From Devosia sp. A16 (lineage in GTDB: Bacteria > Pseudomonadota > Alphaproteobacteria > Rhizobiales > Devosiaceae), in the NCBI RefSeq assembly GCF_001402915.1, contig NZ_CP012945.1:4317501-4381500 (forward strand): a DNA stretch of 64,000 bases, read 5' to 3'. Below the pieces are notes generated by a model. It saw nothing but the letters and a program-made list of their open reading frames with translations. It was not told the origin of the DNA and made no database searches. The position numbers were made by a program, and so were the translations under genes. This document shows, in pieces, positions 44,577-53,481 of this stretch (the stretch's first letter is position 1; each line of letters begins with the position of its first letter).

Positions 44577-44868
44577 TACCGAACCCGACGACGGCCCGCT
44601 CGGCAAGATTTACACGCTCGCCGAGGCAGCGGAGTACCTACGCACCACCAAATCCGCCGTCTCACGGATTGCTCGCCGAACTGGTCACTGTTCGATCTTC
44701 GGTAGCCGCACCATGCGGTTCAGTGAAAGTGATCTACTGGCGCTGTGGGACGCATGTCGAGTCACCCCAACCACGCCACGGGAGAGGTTGCCTCCTCGGC
44801 GGTCGGAAGAAGAGACGCACCGGCGAGCGCTCGAGCTTCTGGCTAGGCCGCGGAAGCCGAAGGGTTAG
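44554..44868 (+). CDS. Excisionase-like helix-turn-helix protein
   Basis: A 104-residue protein overlapping the previous gene by 23 bases. IYTLAEAAEYLRTTKSAVSR and FGSRTMRFSESDLLALWDAC form the MerR/excisionase-type winged-helix (HTH_17) pattern. The C-terminus is basic (RPRKPKG). Together with the preceding gene it could regulate excision or early transcription. Its last four bases overlap the convergent zinc-ribbon gene. Confidence 0.7.
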   Translation: MPRVLGRNTEPDDGPLGKIYTLAEAAEYLRTTKSAVSRIARRTGHCSIFGSRTMRFSESDLLALWDACRVTPTTPRERLPPRRSEEETHRRALELLARPRKPKG

Positions 44869-45179
44869 CTCGCCTTTCTGGCCCGGTTGTAAGCGTTGAA
44901 CTCCAATGCCGACGTCACCGACTCGTCGAAGCTGACATCTCGGAAGTGCGTGGCCGTCGGGTTGTGGAACTCGATCAACGGCCGCGGGTGGCCACAAGCT
45001 GGACAACTGAGCCGGTCGCGCATCTCGCGCATGCTGGCGTACAGGTCGAAGCTGGACCCGAAAACGAGCTCCAACATGCTCAGATCCATCGGCGCCTTTC
45101 GGCGGCAGGCTTCACATTCCTGAATAACCTGACGGCCGGCTTCGATGAACTCGCGGACTGTCTTAGGGAAGGTGTTCAT
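44865..45179 (-). CDS. Zinc-ribbon-like hypothetical protein
   Basis: A 104-residue protein. The ATG at 45179 follows AGGAG by seven bases. Two CxxC pairs (CEACRRK and CPACGHPRP) about 40 residues apart could bind one zinc. The rest is helical with many acidic residues. Position between regulatory genes and the tail fibre gives no functional clue. Confidence 0.65.
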   Translation of the reverse strand: MNTFPKTVREFIEAGRQVIQECEACRRKAPMDLSMLELVFGSSFDLYASMREMRDRLSCPACGHPRPLIEFHNPTATHFRDVSFDESVTSALEFNAYNRARKAS

Positions 45180-45451
45180 TGTCGACTCCTGCACTGAGAG
45201 AGTCGACGGCTATCAGACGGTACGAAACGAGAACAAGTCCGTGGATACTGTGAAAGTCTCCGGCTAGTGCCAGGAACGATCAAGGAACAGTAAGTGCTCA
45301 CTGGTACCGGTCACAGTGGCTGTAGCAGCCGACATCCGGGGCAAGACGTCGGCTGCAGGTCCGCCGCTCCTCCAGGGAAAAGGATTCGGACGGTCACATG
45401 TGGCGCGGTGGGGCGTTAGGCGGACGTGATCATATCCCCCGCGGCCGGTCG

Positions 45452-47122
45452 CTAAACGTACCAACCTGGCGCGGTCGCCGTACCGGCCGCGTTGCCGGGG
45501 ATGAAGCTAGCGCCGCCGCCGCCCGTGTTGATGCCGCCGCCTGTCGACGTGTTGTAACGTGTGCCGGTGGCTGCCCCTGAGAAGGTGACGCCCACAAGCT
45601 CGACCAGGCCCATCGACTGAGCGCCTACGGTAATCCAGCTGAAAGCCGGCGTGCCGGTAAGCGTCACGGTGATGCCGAAGAACAAGACGATTCCGCCGTA
45701 AATGGCCTGCGCTAAACAGGACATGCCGCCAGAGATAAGCTGCCCCGTCGAGATCATCAGGATAGCGCCCGGATCGTCGGCTCGGTATGCGCCGGTAAAG
45801 CCGCCCGTGCTGCCGCCGGCCAACTCCATGTTGGAAGCTGTCACGCGCCCAGGGGCTGAAACGCGGACGGCTGACCCGCCGGTGGAGGAAAAAGTCGTCT
45901 TGAAGCCCTTGATAGTCAAAGGACAAGGAAGGGCGGAACTAACAAGGAAACACGAGCCCGCCAAGCTCACGTGGACGTTAGCCGGCGAAGCGGTGTTTCC
46001 CTCGATCGTGATGCCGGAGCCGCCTAGTGGCATTGCCGACATGTTGAGGCCGGCGGAATAGGTCCCGTTCTCGACTTTGATCGTCGCGGAGAAGGTCGAC
46101 AAGTCTAGCGCCGCTACGGTGTTCCATGCCTTCTGCAAAGTCAGGAAGGCGCCGCCCGACGTATTCGCGAGTCCGGTGTTGCTGTCGCTGCCATCGGTTC
46201 GGACGTAATAGGTGCGGTTCGCGGCGAGGGTTTCTCTGATCACCCCAGCCGCCATCTTGGCATATGTGATGCTGCCATCCGCGGGCGTCAGCGAAAGTTG
46301 CGCAAACACGATGCCAGTGGTTCCGAGCGTCCCGCCTGCGTTGCTGGTGCAATACCAGAATGAGTCGGCGAGCGCGGTCCCTTCCTGGACGACTATGAGT
46401 GCGCCGGGGTGCTCGTTGTACGTGTCGAACTCAGTTGACCGGGCGGGCGACGTACCGACCACATAAACGCCGTTCTCGGCCGGCGCCGCTTGGTTCTTGA
46501 CCAGTACAAGGTCGCCGGTCGCCAGCGTGACGCCATCGAGGCTATCGCCGTTGTTGAGGGCCGTGGCGATCGTGATATTCGCGGTAGTTGCCGCGCGCAC
46601 CGTCCCACGCCTAGCCACGCCTGCCGCGGCTGCGGCAATCTTGCCGTTCACCTCGGCAATTGCCGCCTGCGTGTCGGTAGAGGTCAGGTCGCCGGTGGGG
46701 GTGAAGGCGATATCTGATGCCGCTCCTCCTCCCCCAACCTCGTCATCTACCCAGGCAACGGCATAGTCGTCGCCAGAAACCTTCCCGAGCACCTGACCAG
46801 CGTCGCCACCTTGAGGCAAGCCACGCTGACCGAGCGCTTCCAACACCTCGCGCGTCCTCTCCTGCACCCGCACCGAGTCCGGGGTAATGCGAACCTCGTA
46901 CGGATCCGACGTCATTGCCGTGCCGGGCCAGCCGACTGCGAGCTCGTAGACACCGCCACCAGTGACGGAGGCAATGCGCTGCGGCGGCACGAGCGGCTGC
47001 GCCGGGTCGCAGAACAAGTCGCCGGCATAGATGGCGTTAGAAACTGCACCGACGATGGTGAGGGTCGTGGCGCCATTGGCAACCGACGCAGTGCCGGTGT
47101 TGTAGATGGTCGGCAGGGGCAA
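45452..47122 (-). CDS. Phage tail fibre / tailspike-like protein
   Basis: A 556-residue, Gly/Thr/Ala/Ser-rich protein starting at TTG with GGAGG eight bases upstream. The N-terminal ~300 residues look like a virion-attachment and shaft region (GVARRGTVRAATTANITIAT and LVLVKNQAAPAENGVYVV are typical tail-fibre repeats). The C-terminal half (YYVRTDGSDSNTGLANTSGG, then many short strands) fits a right-handed parallel beta helix of a tailspike. It would mediate host-surface binding. It abuts the upstream 47-residue gene (TAATTG). Confidence 0.75.
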   Translation of the reverse strand: MPLPTIYNTGTASVANGATTLTIVGAVSNAIYAGDLFCDPAQPLVPPQRIASVTGGGVYELAVGWPGTAMTSDPYEVRITPDSVRVQERTREVLEALGQRGLPQGGDAGQVLGKVSGDDYAVAWVDDEVGGGGAASDIAFTPTGDLTSTDTQAAIAEVNGKIAAAAAGVARRGTVRAATTANITIATALNNGDSLDGVTLATGDLVLVKNQAAPAENGVYVVGTSPARSTEFDTYNEHPGALIVVQEGTALADSFWYCTSNAGGTLGTTGIVFAQLSLTPADGSITYAKMAAGVIRETLAANRTYYVRTDGSDSNTGLANTSGGAFLTLQKAWNTVAALDLSTFSATIKVENGTYSAGLNMSAMPLGGSGITIEGNTASPANVHVSLAGSCFLVSSALPCPLTIKGFKTTFSSTGGSAVRVSAPGRVTASNMELAGGSTGGFTGAYRADDPGAILMISTGQLISGGMSCLAQAIYGGIVLFFGITVTLTGTPAFSWITVGAQSMGLVELVGVTFSGAATGTRYNTSTGGGINTGGGGASFIPGNAAGTATAPGWYV

Positions 47123-47266
47123 TTATCGGCCCTCCGAGTTATTCGGAAAGCGACGAGCTTCCTCCGCCTTCGCCAAGGCAACCAGGCGAGCAGCGTCCTC
47201 GGCAATGTGCTGCCGATTCTCGGGCGTATTGATGCGTTCGCGCTGGGGGCGCGTTGTCTTGGTCAT
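47123..47266 (-). CDS. 47-residue hypothetical protein
   Basis: A short gene with AGGA about eight bases before the ATG. The protein is hydrophilic and helical (MTKTTRPQRERINTPENRQH, then IAEDAARLVALAKAEEARRF). Its stop is immediately followed by the TTG of the tail fibre gene, and the GGAGG used by that gene lies in its last codons, so the two are coupled. Possibly a small virion or assembly factor. Confidence 0.6.
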   Translation of the reverse strand: MTKTTRPQRERINTPENRQHIAEDAARLVALAKAEEARRFPNNSEGR

Positions 47267-47379
47267 GGTGTTTCCTGCTGCAGGTGCGCCCTCACGCGCT
47301 GTTGATCAGCGCGGTAGGCGGCGTATGATTGGGGGTAAAGGCCGCCCGTATTGCGCCGTCGGCCTTCAGGGAGGTCCGG

Positions 47380-47493
47380 ATGCTGAGGGGGCGTTACGGG
47401 TACGGTTGGATGATCATTGCATGGCTGGCGATCGTGGTTCTGATCGCCGCCGGCATCTTGTTGGTAGGCCTTATGGCTACCCCTAGAGGCTAG
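47380..47493 (+). CDS. 37-residue membrane peptide
   Basis: A short plus-strand gene with GGAGG six bases before the ATG. A basic start (MLRGRYGYGW) leads to a single helix MIIAWLAIVVLIAAGILLVG, ending LMATPRG. It faces the opposite way to the tail genes around it. Size and layout recall small holin-like or superinfection-exclusion peptides, but nothing in the sequence proves that. Confidence 0.55.
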   Translation: MLRGRYGYGWMIIAWLAIVVLIAAGILLVGLMATPRG

Positions 47494-47593
47494 CCAGGTT
47501 GCCGCCGGTGTGCGGACTCTGATAAGTGAAACTCAGGGAATGCCACCGCCCGTTTCTCATGCGCACGTTGCCCGCGTGCGGAGAAGAGCGGTT

Positions 47594-47808
47594 ATGGCTT
47601 TCATCATCACCTACTCAATGTTGACCGGGACATGGCGACGTGAAGCAGCGACCCCAGAGGCGGCGGTAGTGCAGTATCACGAGCTGAAGAGCGCCGGGGC
47701 TGGGCGCGGATCATAATCCACGACACGTCTGGCCGCGCTTACACGCTGGATGAACTCACCGGTCCGTTGGGACCAGCAACGGGATCGCCGGCCGATAAAT
47801 CGCGGTAG
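47594..47808 (+). pseudogene. Small hypothetical gene with frameshift
   Basis: The first frame gives MAFIITYSMLTGTWRREAAT and continues to VVQYHELKSAGAGRGS then stops. The next bases, read in another frame from GCGCGG, give ARIIIHDTSGRAYTLDELTG and end at 47808, one base before the end of the tape measure gene. The two parts join naturally into one ~70-residue protein (an alpha/beta pattern of TPEAA..Y..LK..GA..I.I.D..GR.YTLDEL). One indel near 47695-47705 in a G-rich run would explain it. Confidence 0.5.
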
Positions 47809-50175
47809 CTACAAGTTGCGCGTGGCTTTTGCGCGGCGCACGGCCCCAACTACTCGCGACGGAAATTCCGCATCGCGCTGCTTGATCATCGCCTCCAGGC
47901 GAGCCAATCCGGCCGCGTCAGCATTGGGCGCGTTGATTGTGGTGCGGGCGTCAACAGTCACTCCGCCCCCACCACGCACGGCCACCGCGCCGCTCGGCGG
48001 CCCCATCAGGCGGCCGGCCGCCATCGCCTCAAGGTTGCCCACGCCGATGCGGCGCGTGGCCTCCTGGTCGAAGACGTACTCGCCCTTATGGACGACGCCA
48101 GCGGGCTCGTGCTTGCCACCGGCGCCGGTGTAACCGCCGCTCGCAAAACCCAACAACTGCCCGACCAGGCCGAAACTGTCGCCCTTGCCGAACAGAGTAT
48201 CCAGGCCGAGCCCGATTAGCCGGTTTCCGACATCAACCAGCGCGTTCGACAGCGCTTCTGCGGCGCTTTTCCCGTCCAACAAATCCTGGATGAAGGACGA
48301 CGTCGCATCCTTGAGCGTGTCGCGCATGAACTGCGCGGACTCGCGGACCTTGTCCTGATTCTCGGCGAGCTTGGCGGCCTCGACGGTCGCCTGCGCGTAA
48401 CCTGCCGCGAGTTGGTCGATCGCCGATCGCAACTTTGGTGTTGCGGCCGACATTTCTGCCGTCTTGATCAGCCCGGCTTCTTTGGCGGCGTTCAGCAGAT
48501 CCTGTTCTGCGCGAGCTCGCTCGAGAGCGAAGCCGTAGTCATTGACCAGCGGGTTCAACTGCGCCTGCGCGGCAGTTTCGGCCTGCAAGTCAGCGGTGCG
48601 TTTCCGCATCGCTTCGAGCGCCTTCTCGTACTCGTTCGGCTTGCCGGTGTCGCCGCCACCACTCCCGGTGCCGCTCGGCCGATCACCCGTGCCTTCTGGC
48701 GTCAGGCGGATCGCGTCGATCTCTTTGAACTGGCGCAGCAGATCGGCGAACGCGGTTTCGGCCTGGGCCAGTCGGGTCTCGGAGTCGCCGACGATGGCGT
48801 CCCAGTACTCCTTCTGGTGCTGCGCGATCTTCTCATCGGACACGCCCATGAGGCGGTCGACTTTGTACACATAATCAGCCTGCGCCTGCGCCTTGACGCG
48901 GGCCGCTGCGGCCTGCGCGCGAGCTTCACCGAGGGCGACCGAAGCAGCTTTTAGCTGGACGGCAATCTGCTTCTGCAGAGCAGCGCGAAACTCGTCCGAG
49001 GAGTCTCGGGCAAGATCCAGTTTAGTCTGGTTCTCACCAATTGCCTTGGTGTGAGCATCGGCGGCACGAGCGGCATCACCCTCTGCGTATACCATCAGGG
49101 CGTAAGCGGCCGCTGCGGCGCCGGCGAGAATGGCGATAGGGCCGAGCGCTGCGCTGAAGCTAACCGCGGTGAGCGTGCCGCTTGCCATGGCGGCAAGGAA
49201 GCCGCCAAGCGCAACCGTGGCTTGCACGATCGGAACGATGATAAGGCGGCCGGCAAATGCGCCAGCCAGGATGGCCGCGAAGTTGGCAACTACCGGCGCC
49301 AACTCAGCGAAGTGCTCCGCTACATAGTTGAGGGCATCGATGAGGCCCTGGGTGGCGCCGGTCGCGACACCAGCGGTGCCGATGTAGGCGGTGAATTCGT
49401 TGTTGATGCGGGTGAACGCATCCTTGATGGTCGACTGGGTCGCGTTAAACGCGGCCTCGATGTCGGCGCCGCCCTTCAGGATCGCCTTGAAGACGCGGTC
49501 CGAGGTGATCTTCCCCTCTGCGCCGAGCTCCTTGAGCTCGCCGATGGTGACGCCAAATTCCTCGGCAATCGCCTTGGCGAGGAGGGGCGCGTTCTCGCGC
49601 AGCGAGCGCAGTTCGTCGCCCTGCAGGAAGCCTGAACCGATCGCCTGGCCAAGCTGGATCAGCGCTGCGGCCTGCTCCTGCGCCGAGGCGCCGCCAGCCT
49701 TCAGGGATTTGGCGACGATATCGGTGGCGCGAGCCACCTCGAGCTCGGTGGCGGCCACATTGGGTGACGCGCGCAGCAGGCGGGCGTACAGGTCGACGTA
49801 GTCGCCGAACTCCTGGCGTGCGCCATTGGCGCTGTTCTTGAGTTCATCGAGAGAGCGGGCCTGTTGCCCACTCACCTGCGCGGCGGCGGCGATCTTGTTG
49901 CCGGCCTCAGTCCAGGCGTCCGAGAAGCGGATAATTTCGCGGACGCCGAGGGTGCCGATGACGGGGCCGAGCAGCGACTGCAGACCGCCCAGCGACCCCT
50001 TCACCGACGAATTCAGACGCTCGAATGAAGCAGCGTTGCGAGCGTTCATCTGCACGAAGCGCCGCTCGGTCTGTGCGGCGAACCGGTCAATCTGGCGATT
50101 GAGCTGCACGAGGGAATTCTGGAGCTTTTTAGACTGGGCCTCGAGCACGATGATGAGCTTGGTCGAGTCATCCAT
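47809..50175 (-). CDS. Phage tail tape measure protein
   Basis: A 788-residue tape measure protein, which sets tail length in siphophages. The ATG at 50175 begins MDDSTKLIIVLEAQSKKLQN; the open frame upstream belongs to the overlapping small gene. The N-terminal tape-measure domain (TIGR02675-type) runs from about residue 65 to 245 (SDAWTEAGNKIAAAAQVSGQ, LGQAIGSGFLQGDELRSLRE, GKITSDRVFKAI). Two hydrophobic segments around residues 270-350 and long coiled-coil regions follow. GGYTGAGGKHEPAGVVHKGE near the C-terminus is also typical. Confidence 0.88.
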   Translation of the reverse strand: MDDSTKLIIVLEAQSKKLQNSLVQLNRQIDRFAAQTERRFVQMNARNAASFERLNSSVKGSLGGLQSLLGPVIGTLGVREIIRFSDAWTEAGNKIAAAAQVSGQQARSLDELKNSANGARQEFGDYVDLYARLLRASPNVAATELEVARATDIVAKSLKAGGASAQEQAAALIQLGQAIGSGFLQGDELRSLRENAPLLAKAIAEEFGVTIGELKELGAEGKITSDRVFKAILKGGADIEAAFNATQSTIKDAFTRINNEFTAYIGTAGVATGATQGLIDALNYVAEHFAELAPVVANFAAILAGAFAGRLIIVPIVQATVALGGFLAAMASGTLTAVSFSAALGPIAILAGAAAAAYALMVYAEGDAARAADAHTKAIGENQTKLDLARDSSDEFRAALQKQIAVQLKAASVALGEARAQAAAARVKAQAQADYVYKVDRLMGVSDEKIAQHQKEYWDAIVGDSETRLAQAETAFADLLRQFKEIDAIRLTPEGTGDRPSGTGSGGGDTGKPNEYEKALEAMRKRTADLQAETAAQAQLNPLVNDYGFALERARAEQDLLNAAKEAGLIKTAEMSAATPKLRSAIDQLAAGYAQATVEAAKLAENQDKVRESAQFMRDTLKDATSSFIQDLLDGKSAAEALSNALVDVGNRLIGLGLDTLFGKGDSFGLVGQLLGFASGGYTGAGGKHEPAGVVHKGEYVFDQEATRRIGVGNLEAMAAGRLMGPPSGAVAVRGGGGVTVDARTTINAPNADAAGLARLEAMIKQRDAEFPSRVVGAVRRAKATRNL

Positions 50176-50371
50176 TCGCAGCACGCTCCAGAGCGTCCGC
50201 AGCCTGGCGCAATAACAACGCGACTTGCGTGGGTGAGTAGCTGAGGAGCGCAAGGCGTGAGCCCTCCACCCAGAGCTGGATAGCAAGGTCGTCGGGATCG
50301 GCGCCCGTTGAGATAAGCGCACGACAATGGGTTGCGAGATCCGCAGCGATGCGGTCGGGATCGGGAGGCAT
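50168..50371 (-). CDS. Small phage protein upstream of tape measure (tail-chaperone position)
   Basis: A 67-residue helical protein that starts after AGGAC and overlaps the tape measure start by eight bases. Sequence: acidic N-terminus (MPPDPDRIAADLATHCRALI) and a C-terminal helix (VALLLRQAADALERAANG). Genes in this spot of siphophage genomes encode tail assembly chaperones; the assignment rests on position and size only. Confidence 0.6.
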   Translation of the reverse strand: MPPDPDRIAADLATHCRALISTGADPDDLAIQLWVEGSRLALLSYSPTQVALLLRQAADALERAANG

Positions 50372-50462
50372 AGCAATGTCCTGACGGGTTAACCGAGTGT
50401 GAACGCCAGTATTGCGGCGCTCGGTTTGACGTGCTTCATTAGCCCAAGGGATGGGGGTTCCA

Positions 50463-51089
50463 ATGAAGTTGGCTGTTGTTGCGGCTGTCGCCGCGTCTCT
50501 TATTGTTGGCGGCTGCTCCTACGCAGCCAAGCCGATCGCTGTGGGCTCTTACAATGTGTACTCTTCGTACGACGGAAAGCTGCCCGGAAAATACCTATTG
50601 TACGTGGAGGCGGCACCACTCGACCGGCCAATAAAGCCTTCCGACTTCAACTGCTCTGCACATACTTTCCCGCTTCAGCTATCCAACTCTTTTGCGGAGT
50701 CCGTGCGTCAGACGCTTACAAACGTCGTGGCGGAAATTGAGGTAGTTCAAACGCCTGTCGACAGGGTAGAGCTGGGAAAGCGCGGCGCACGCGGAATGAT
50801 CGTTGTGCGGGGCGAGTCTGTCGATGGCCGGTTGCGCGTCGTGCCTGGCTTCTGGACGGCAGGCATCGAAACAGACGTCGAGATCGTCGCATCGATCACT
50901 GTCGATGGCAAACAGGGCCGGCTGCTGGGGAGCACGGTATCTGGTTTGGGGCACTCTCAAGGTGACGCAGGCTTCGCCTGTGGCGGCGGCGGGGCCGCGT
51001 TGGCGGACGCGGCCGGCAAGTCGGTGGAGCAGACGCTAACTAGGCTCGGCGAGGCCTTGGTCAATTCCGAGCGGGTGCGCGGCACTTGA
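50463..51089 (+). CDS. Putative lipoprotein of the cargo cassette
   Basis: A 208-residue protein starting at the ATG at 50463 behind GGGGG. The N-terminus MKLAVVAAVAASLIVGGCSY is a lipoprotein signal with the lipobox VGGC (Cys18), so the product is membrane-anchored in the envelope. The mature part is beta-rich with several cysteines (FNCSAHTF and GFACGGGGAALADAAGKSVE near the end). Phage-encoded lipoproteins often block superinfection, which is a possible but untested role. Its stop overlaps the next start (TTGA). Confidence 0.7.
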   Translation: MKLAVVAAVAASLIVGGCSYAAKPIAVGSYNVYSSYDGKLPGKYLLYVEAAPLDRPIKPSDFNCSAHTFPLQLSNSFAESVRQTLTNVVAEIEVVQTPVDRVELGKRGARGMIVVRGESVDGRLRVVPGFWTAGIETDVEIVASITVDGKQGRLLGSTVSGLGHSQGDAGFACGGGGAALADAAGKSVEQTLTRLGEALVNSERVRGT

Positions 51090-51330
51090 TTGCTCTCGCT
51101 TCCCTCGCAGTAGCGCTGAGTTGGCAGGACCGACTAGCGCGCCAGACCCATCAATCTATGTTCCGACCGAAGTCTCTCAATCTTGGTCGTGCCAGCCGCG
51201 CAAAACCTGCGGCAAGATCGGCTCGTGCGAGGAGGCCGAGTACTACCTCTACAACTGCTCATGGGGCGGGAAGCTCGACGGCGACGGCGATGACGCCCCT
51301 TGTAAGGAACTATGCGGGAGCAACAATTGA
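51086..51330 (+). pseudogene. Cys-rich secreted protein (excalibur/thermonuclease-tail-like), frameshifted
   Basis: A TTG at 51086 overlaps the lipoprotein stop and begins a signal-peptide-like stretch (MIALASLAVALS). The matching mature domain is in another frame from about 51121: SWSCQPRKTCGKIGSCEEAE, YYLYNCSWGGKLDGDGDDAP and CKELC. The LDGDGDxxPCxxLC pattern with six or seven cysteines is that of the calcium-binding, excalibur-like tail of secreted nucleases. One indel near 51112-51122 would restore a single secreted protein. The mature domain alone could still be translated from a TTG at 51121. Confidence 0.5.
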
Positions 51331-51920
51331 GTTCAGCGCCGGTCGCCTTGGATGGAAACATCTGGACCCTAATTCAGTTCGGCGTGATCACGGGTCTAGC
51401 AACAGCGGTGTTCAATGCGCTCTTTGGACTCCTGAAAGAGTGGCTGGACCGAGGGCGGCTAGACGGGCGTGCGCGCCGGCAGAGTGCCCAATTGATCGTC
51501 GATACCCTTGAGCAATATGCCCAAGCATGCTCGCAGATGATCGCAATGAACGGTCACGAGCGGGACCAAGGCAGCGTGCCGAGCATGATCGTGCTTCCGA
51601 CTCTCGGCTCCTACCCGTCGAATGACGATTGGAGGTCATTTCCGCCTCGCCTGACTCGCCGACTACACGATTTGCGAAGCGAGATAGACACTGCCAATTT
51701 GAAATCTCGGAACACCTTCGAAGTCACCCGAGATCCCGACGAGCAGGCTCAGGAAGCAGAAAAGTACGCAGCAATCACAGGCTGGGAGGGGGTGAGGATT
51801 TCGAGGGATATCCGGCGCCGGTTTTGCTTAGGCGGCAGACGTAAGCTCGTCGGAAGGGGCCCCGACCAGCACCTGCTTGAGAAAGCCAAGGCTGCGCGTG
51901 CTTATGTCAGAGAAGGCTAG
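51327..51920 (+). CDS. Hypothetical membrane-anchored protein
   Basis: A 197-residue protein. A TTG at 51327 overlaps the preceding TGA and is six bases after GGGAG; an ATG at 51312 lacks such a site. One N-terminal transmembrane helix (IWTLIQFGVITGLATAVFNA) is followed by a cytosolic-looking helical region rich in Arg, Glu and Gln (DGRARRQSAQLIVDTLEQYA). No family recognised. Part of the cargo cassette. Confidence 0.6.
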   Translation: MSSAPVALDGNIWTLIQFGVITGLATAVFNALFGLLKEWLDRGRLDGRARRQSAQLIVDTLEQYAQACSQMIAMNGHERDQGSVPSMIVLPTLGSYPSNDDWRSFPPRLTRRLHDLRSEIDTANLKSRNTFEVTRDPDEQAQEAEKYAAITGWEGVRISRDIRRRFCLGGRRKLVGRGPDQHLLEKAKAARAYVREG

Positions 51921-52089
51921 CCACTCTGCAAGGAGAATTTGCCTGGACGCCGGCCGACTTGTGGCGAACGTACCGCGAACATTGAAGGCGTGGGCGCCTG
52001 CCTTATTTCGTTTGCAGCAGTAACCGAATCGAGCGCACAAAAGCGAAGCGCTCTCCGCATTGAGTTTTTTCTCAATGACGGAGTCTGTC

Positions 52090-52239
52090 GTGACCAAGCG
52101 CCGCGTGCCCAAAATCACAACGAAGCCACTGCTGCCGAAGTGGCTCGCCACAGCGTTGGCGTTCGCTGTGCCCAAGCTACTCGGCGGCATCCTGTACAAG
52201 GTCGGGATGTTGCTCGCCGCACTGATGGGGCTGGGCTAA
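52090..52239 (+). CDS. 49-residue basic membrane-active-like peptide
   Basis: A small gene starting at GTG with GGAG six bases upstream. The N-terminus is strongly basic (TKRRVPKITTKPLLPKW) and the rest is a hydrophobic helix (LATALAFAVPKLLGGILYKV, GMLLAALMGLG). This layout resembles bacteriocin-like, toxin or holin peptides. It lies 169 bases after the membrane protein gene and just before the AbiTii gene. Function is not shown by the sequence. Confidence 0.5.
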   Translation: MTKRRVPKITTKPLLPKWLATALAFAVPKLLGGILYKVGMLLAALMGLG

Positions 52240-52446
52240 CAACCTTAAGGAGGGGGTGGGTGGAGAACGGCAAAAGATCAACAAAGGCCAGTCCTCTGAA
52301 CCGACCGCTGTCCATTAGTTACTTTTTGTAACCTCAACATTTCAATCGCGGCGCTGCGCGTAGTGGGGGCGCGGCGGCCAGCGATCGGCGCGGTCGTAGA
52401 GATCAGACCCACCCCCTCCCATGCAGAGACACCCGTGCACGATACC

Positions 52447-53460
52447 ATGCAGACAATGTCCCGGAAGGCGCTAGCTGAAGCCCTCACGCTCGCTGAGGAA
52501 ACTCTGACCGATATAGAATTGACTCGAATTCCGCTGAGCGCGGTGATGCTAAAGGCATCGAGACTGGCACGCTTGCTTTCCGACGACGATTACCGACTGG
52601 CATTTGAATGCGAAGCCTCGGGTTACTCGACCGGAGCAAAGCTGTTGCCGCCCGATCGTTTCGAGGCTGCTCGATTGGCCGGACGTGTAGTTGTCGAGAC
52701 AGAAGAAGGAAAGGAGGTCGAGAAGGCGTACACTGACGCAATTAGTACATTAGAAGAGCGAATAGTTACGTCTCGCCTTGCTATAGAAGCTGCCCGAGAC
52801 CCCGACGTTGCAATCTCATCTTCAAATCCGAGCCAATACGTTTGGAGTCCAGCGGGGAACACCAAAGAACGGACAAGCCTAAGGAATGTGATCAGAACGG
52901 ACAGTGCACTTGTTGCCAGAAGTCGCGGGTTTGTACACGGATACGTCAGCCGTAAGTATCAGGAGTTGCGATTCTCGGGAATTGCTGACGACATTTTCTC
53001 TCGTCTAAGAACATCGGTCGACGATGCTATCGGCGACGCGGTGCCGAAATCTGTCGAGAAATTTGCGTCGATCTACGAGAACCTCGCGTCCGACAATCCC
53101 GAGGATTGGGCAAACGCTGTCCATAGCTGCCGACGCATTCTTCAGGACCTAGCGGATGTGCTTTTTCCCCCTCAAGCTGACCGTGTTGTGGAAATTAACG
53201 GGAAGACAAAATCGATAAAGCTTGGCGTCGATAACTACATCAACCGCCTTGTGGCTTTCGTTGAAGACAATGCGGCATCTGAAAGATTCGAGGCCATCGT
53301 CGGGTCAAATCTCTCCTTTTTGGGAGACCGCCTGGACGCTGCTTTTGAGGCCGCTCAGAAGGGAAGCCATGCTCAAATAGCAACAAGGTCGGAGGCCGAC
53401 AGATATGTCGTCTACACCTACATGTTGGTGGCTGACCTTCTATCCCTAGTTACCCACTGA
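52447..53460 (+). CDS. AbiTii-domain protein, probable anti-phage (abortive infection) gene
   Basis: A 337-residue protein. The N-terminal ~90 residues (ALAEALTLAEETLTDIELTR, IPLSAVMLKASRLARLLSDD, then FECEASGYSTGAKLLPPDRF) match the AbiTii domain found in abortive-infection proteins. The C-terminal helical domain (SCRRILQDLADVLFPPQADR and YVVYTYMLVADLLSLV) is common in predicted defence proteins. The gene is visibly richer in A/T than its surroundings, pointing to separate acquisition. The start is uncertain: ATG 52447 or 52456, with GTG upstream; none has a strong site. Confidence 0.65.
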   Translation: MQTMSRKALAEALTLAEETLTDIELTRIPLSAVMLKASRLARLLSDDDYRLAFECEASGYSTGAKLLPPDRFEAARLAGRVVVETEEGKEVEKAYTDAISTLEERIVTSRLAIEAARDPDVAISSSNPSQYVWSPAGNTKERTSLRNVIRTDSALVARSRGFVHGYVSRKYQELRFSGIADDIFSRLRTSVDDAIGDAVPKSVEKFASIYENLASDNPEDWANAVHSCRRILQDLADVLFPPQADRVVEINGKTKSIKLGVDNYINRLVAFVEDNAASERFEAIVGSNLSFLGDRLDAAFEAAQKGSHAQIATRSEADRYVVYTYMLVADLLSLVTH

Positions 53461-53481
53461 ACCAAAGCGGAGTACCATTTA

